Shown here piece after piece: positions 63,324 to 63,488 of a stretch of 63,488 nt of DNA. The stretch lies in NCBI GenBank assembly GCA_946537305.1, contig CAMNFR010000008.1:1-63488 (forward strand), given 5' to 3'. Source of the DNA: an uncultured Lachnospiraceae bacterium (lineage in GTDB: Bacteria; Bacillota; Clostridia; Lachnospirales; Lachnospiraceae). Each line of letters opens with the position of its first letter. Positions within the stretch are counted from its first letter, which is position 1. Both the position numbers and the translations under genes were made by a program. The notes under the pieces are model-generated. The model had not been told where the DNA came from, ran no database searches, and saw only the letters and a list, made by a program, of their open reading frames with translations.

Positions 63324-63488
63324 TGAATGATAATTCTGCGACATTTCCGGCAGGGGATGCGGGGCCGGAACCGGAATACGATTTTACAAAGAAAAATCTT
63401 GTAGGGATGCTTTTATAGCTACGGCGGTCAGTGGAATATTTCTGCCGGGAGCGGTTCGGAGGGGCCACAATTTGCTAAGGTCCCGACC

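Overview
The window looks like chromosomal DNA from a GC-rich, spore-former-related anaerobic Clostridium-group Firmicute, most likely Lachnospiraceae. Reasons: strong AGGAGG-type ribosome sites and sigma-A promoters, a T-box leader on valS, a DUF1385-prmC-prfA block, a GerMN lipoprotein, a one-piece pyruvate:ferredoxin oxidoreductase, and a DUF5716/DUF5717-type gene pair that I associate from memory with Lachnospiraceae. Almost everything lies on the minus strand. The plus-strand exceptions are an ABC-F gene at the left edge, a two-gene patch at 41.2-43.1 kb, and a lone P-loop NTPase gene at 56.8-58.5 kb. I see no tRNA, rRNA, phage, insertion sequence or CRISPR array.

Layout. 0-7.3 kb: two ABC-F ATPases, a YbjQ-type operon that ends in a 49-residue membrane peptide, an alpha/beta hydrolase, two nitroreductases and a flavodoxin. 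7.3-16.1 kb: a class A penicillin-binding protein, surE, a pseudouridine synthase, and one long reading frame fusing folylpolyglutamate synthase to a glycoside hydrolase family 3 enzyme. 16.2-18.9 kb: an HD hydrolase, ispF-ispE, and a YbaK-type deacylase. 18.9-32 kb: a long co-directional run of comEA, response regulator, histidine kinase, GerMN lipoprotein, comEC, rarA, then a three-gene module (a 1184-residue helical-repeat protein, an Hsp70-like ATPase and a TPR-like protein). 32-38.4 kb: translation genes (rpmE, DUF1385, prmC, prfA, trpS), an MscS channel, and a pair of membrane-anchored unknown proteins. 38.4-51.3 kb: a second class A PBP with a repetitive acidic tail, malQ, an S1-domain protein, an ACP-like protein lacking the carrier serine, DUF951, Sir2, a secreted SGNH hydrolase and recQ. 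51.3-63.3 kb: valS under a T-box, an ApbE/NusG-II/Gx-transporter operon, the KAP-like NTPase, a Dabb protein, a membrane protein and pyruvate:ferredoxin oxidoreductase.

How the genes fit together. Most are housekeeping: wall synthesis, isoprenoids, translation, DNA repair and uptake, and anaerobic pyruvate oxidation. The best candidates for undescribed biology are the Hsp70-like module (18.9-24.6 kb), the FolC-GH3 fusion, the serine-less carrier protein, the lone KAP-like NTPase and an unexplained structured intergenic element next to recQ. All functions were read from sequence motifs and memory of the families. No database search was run.
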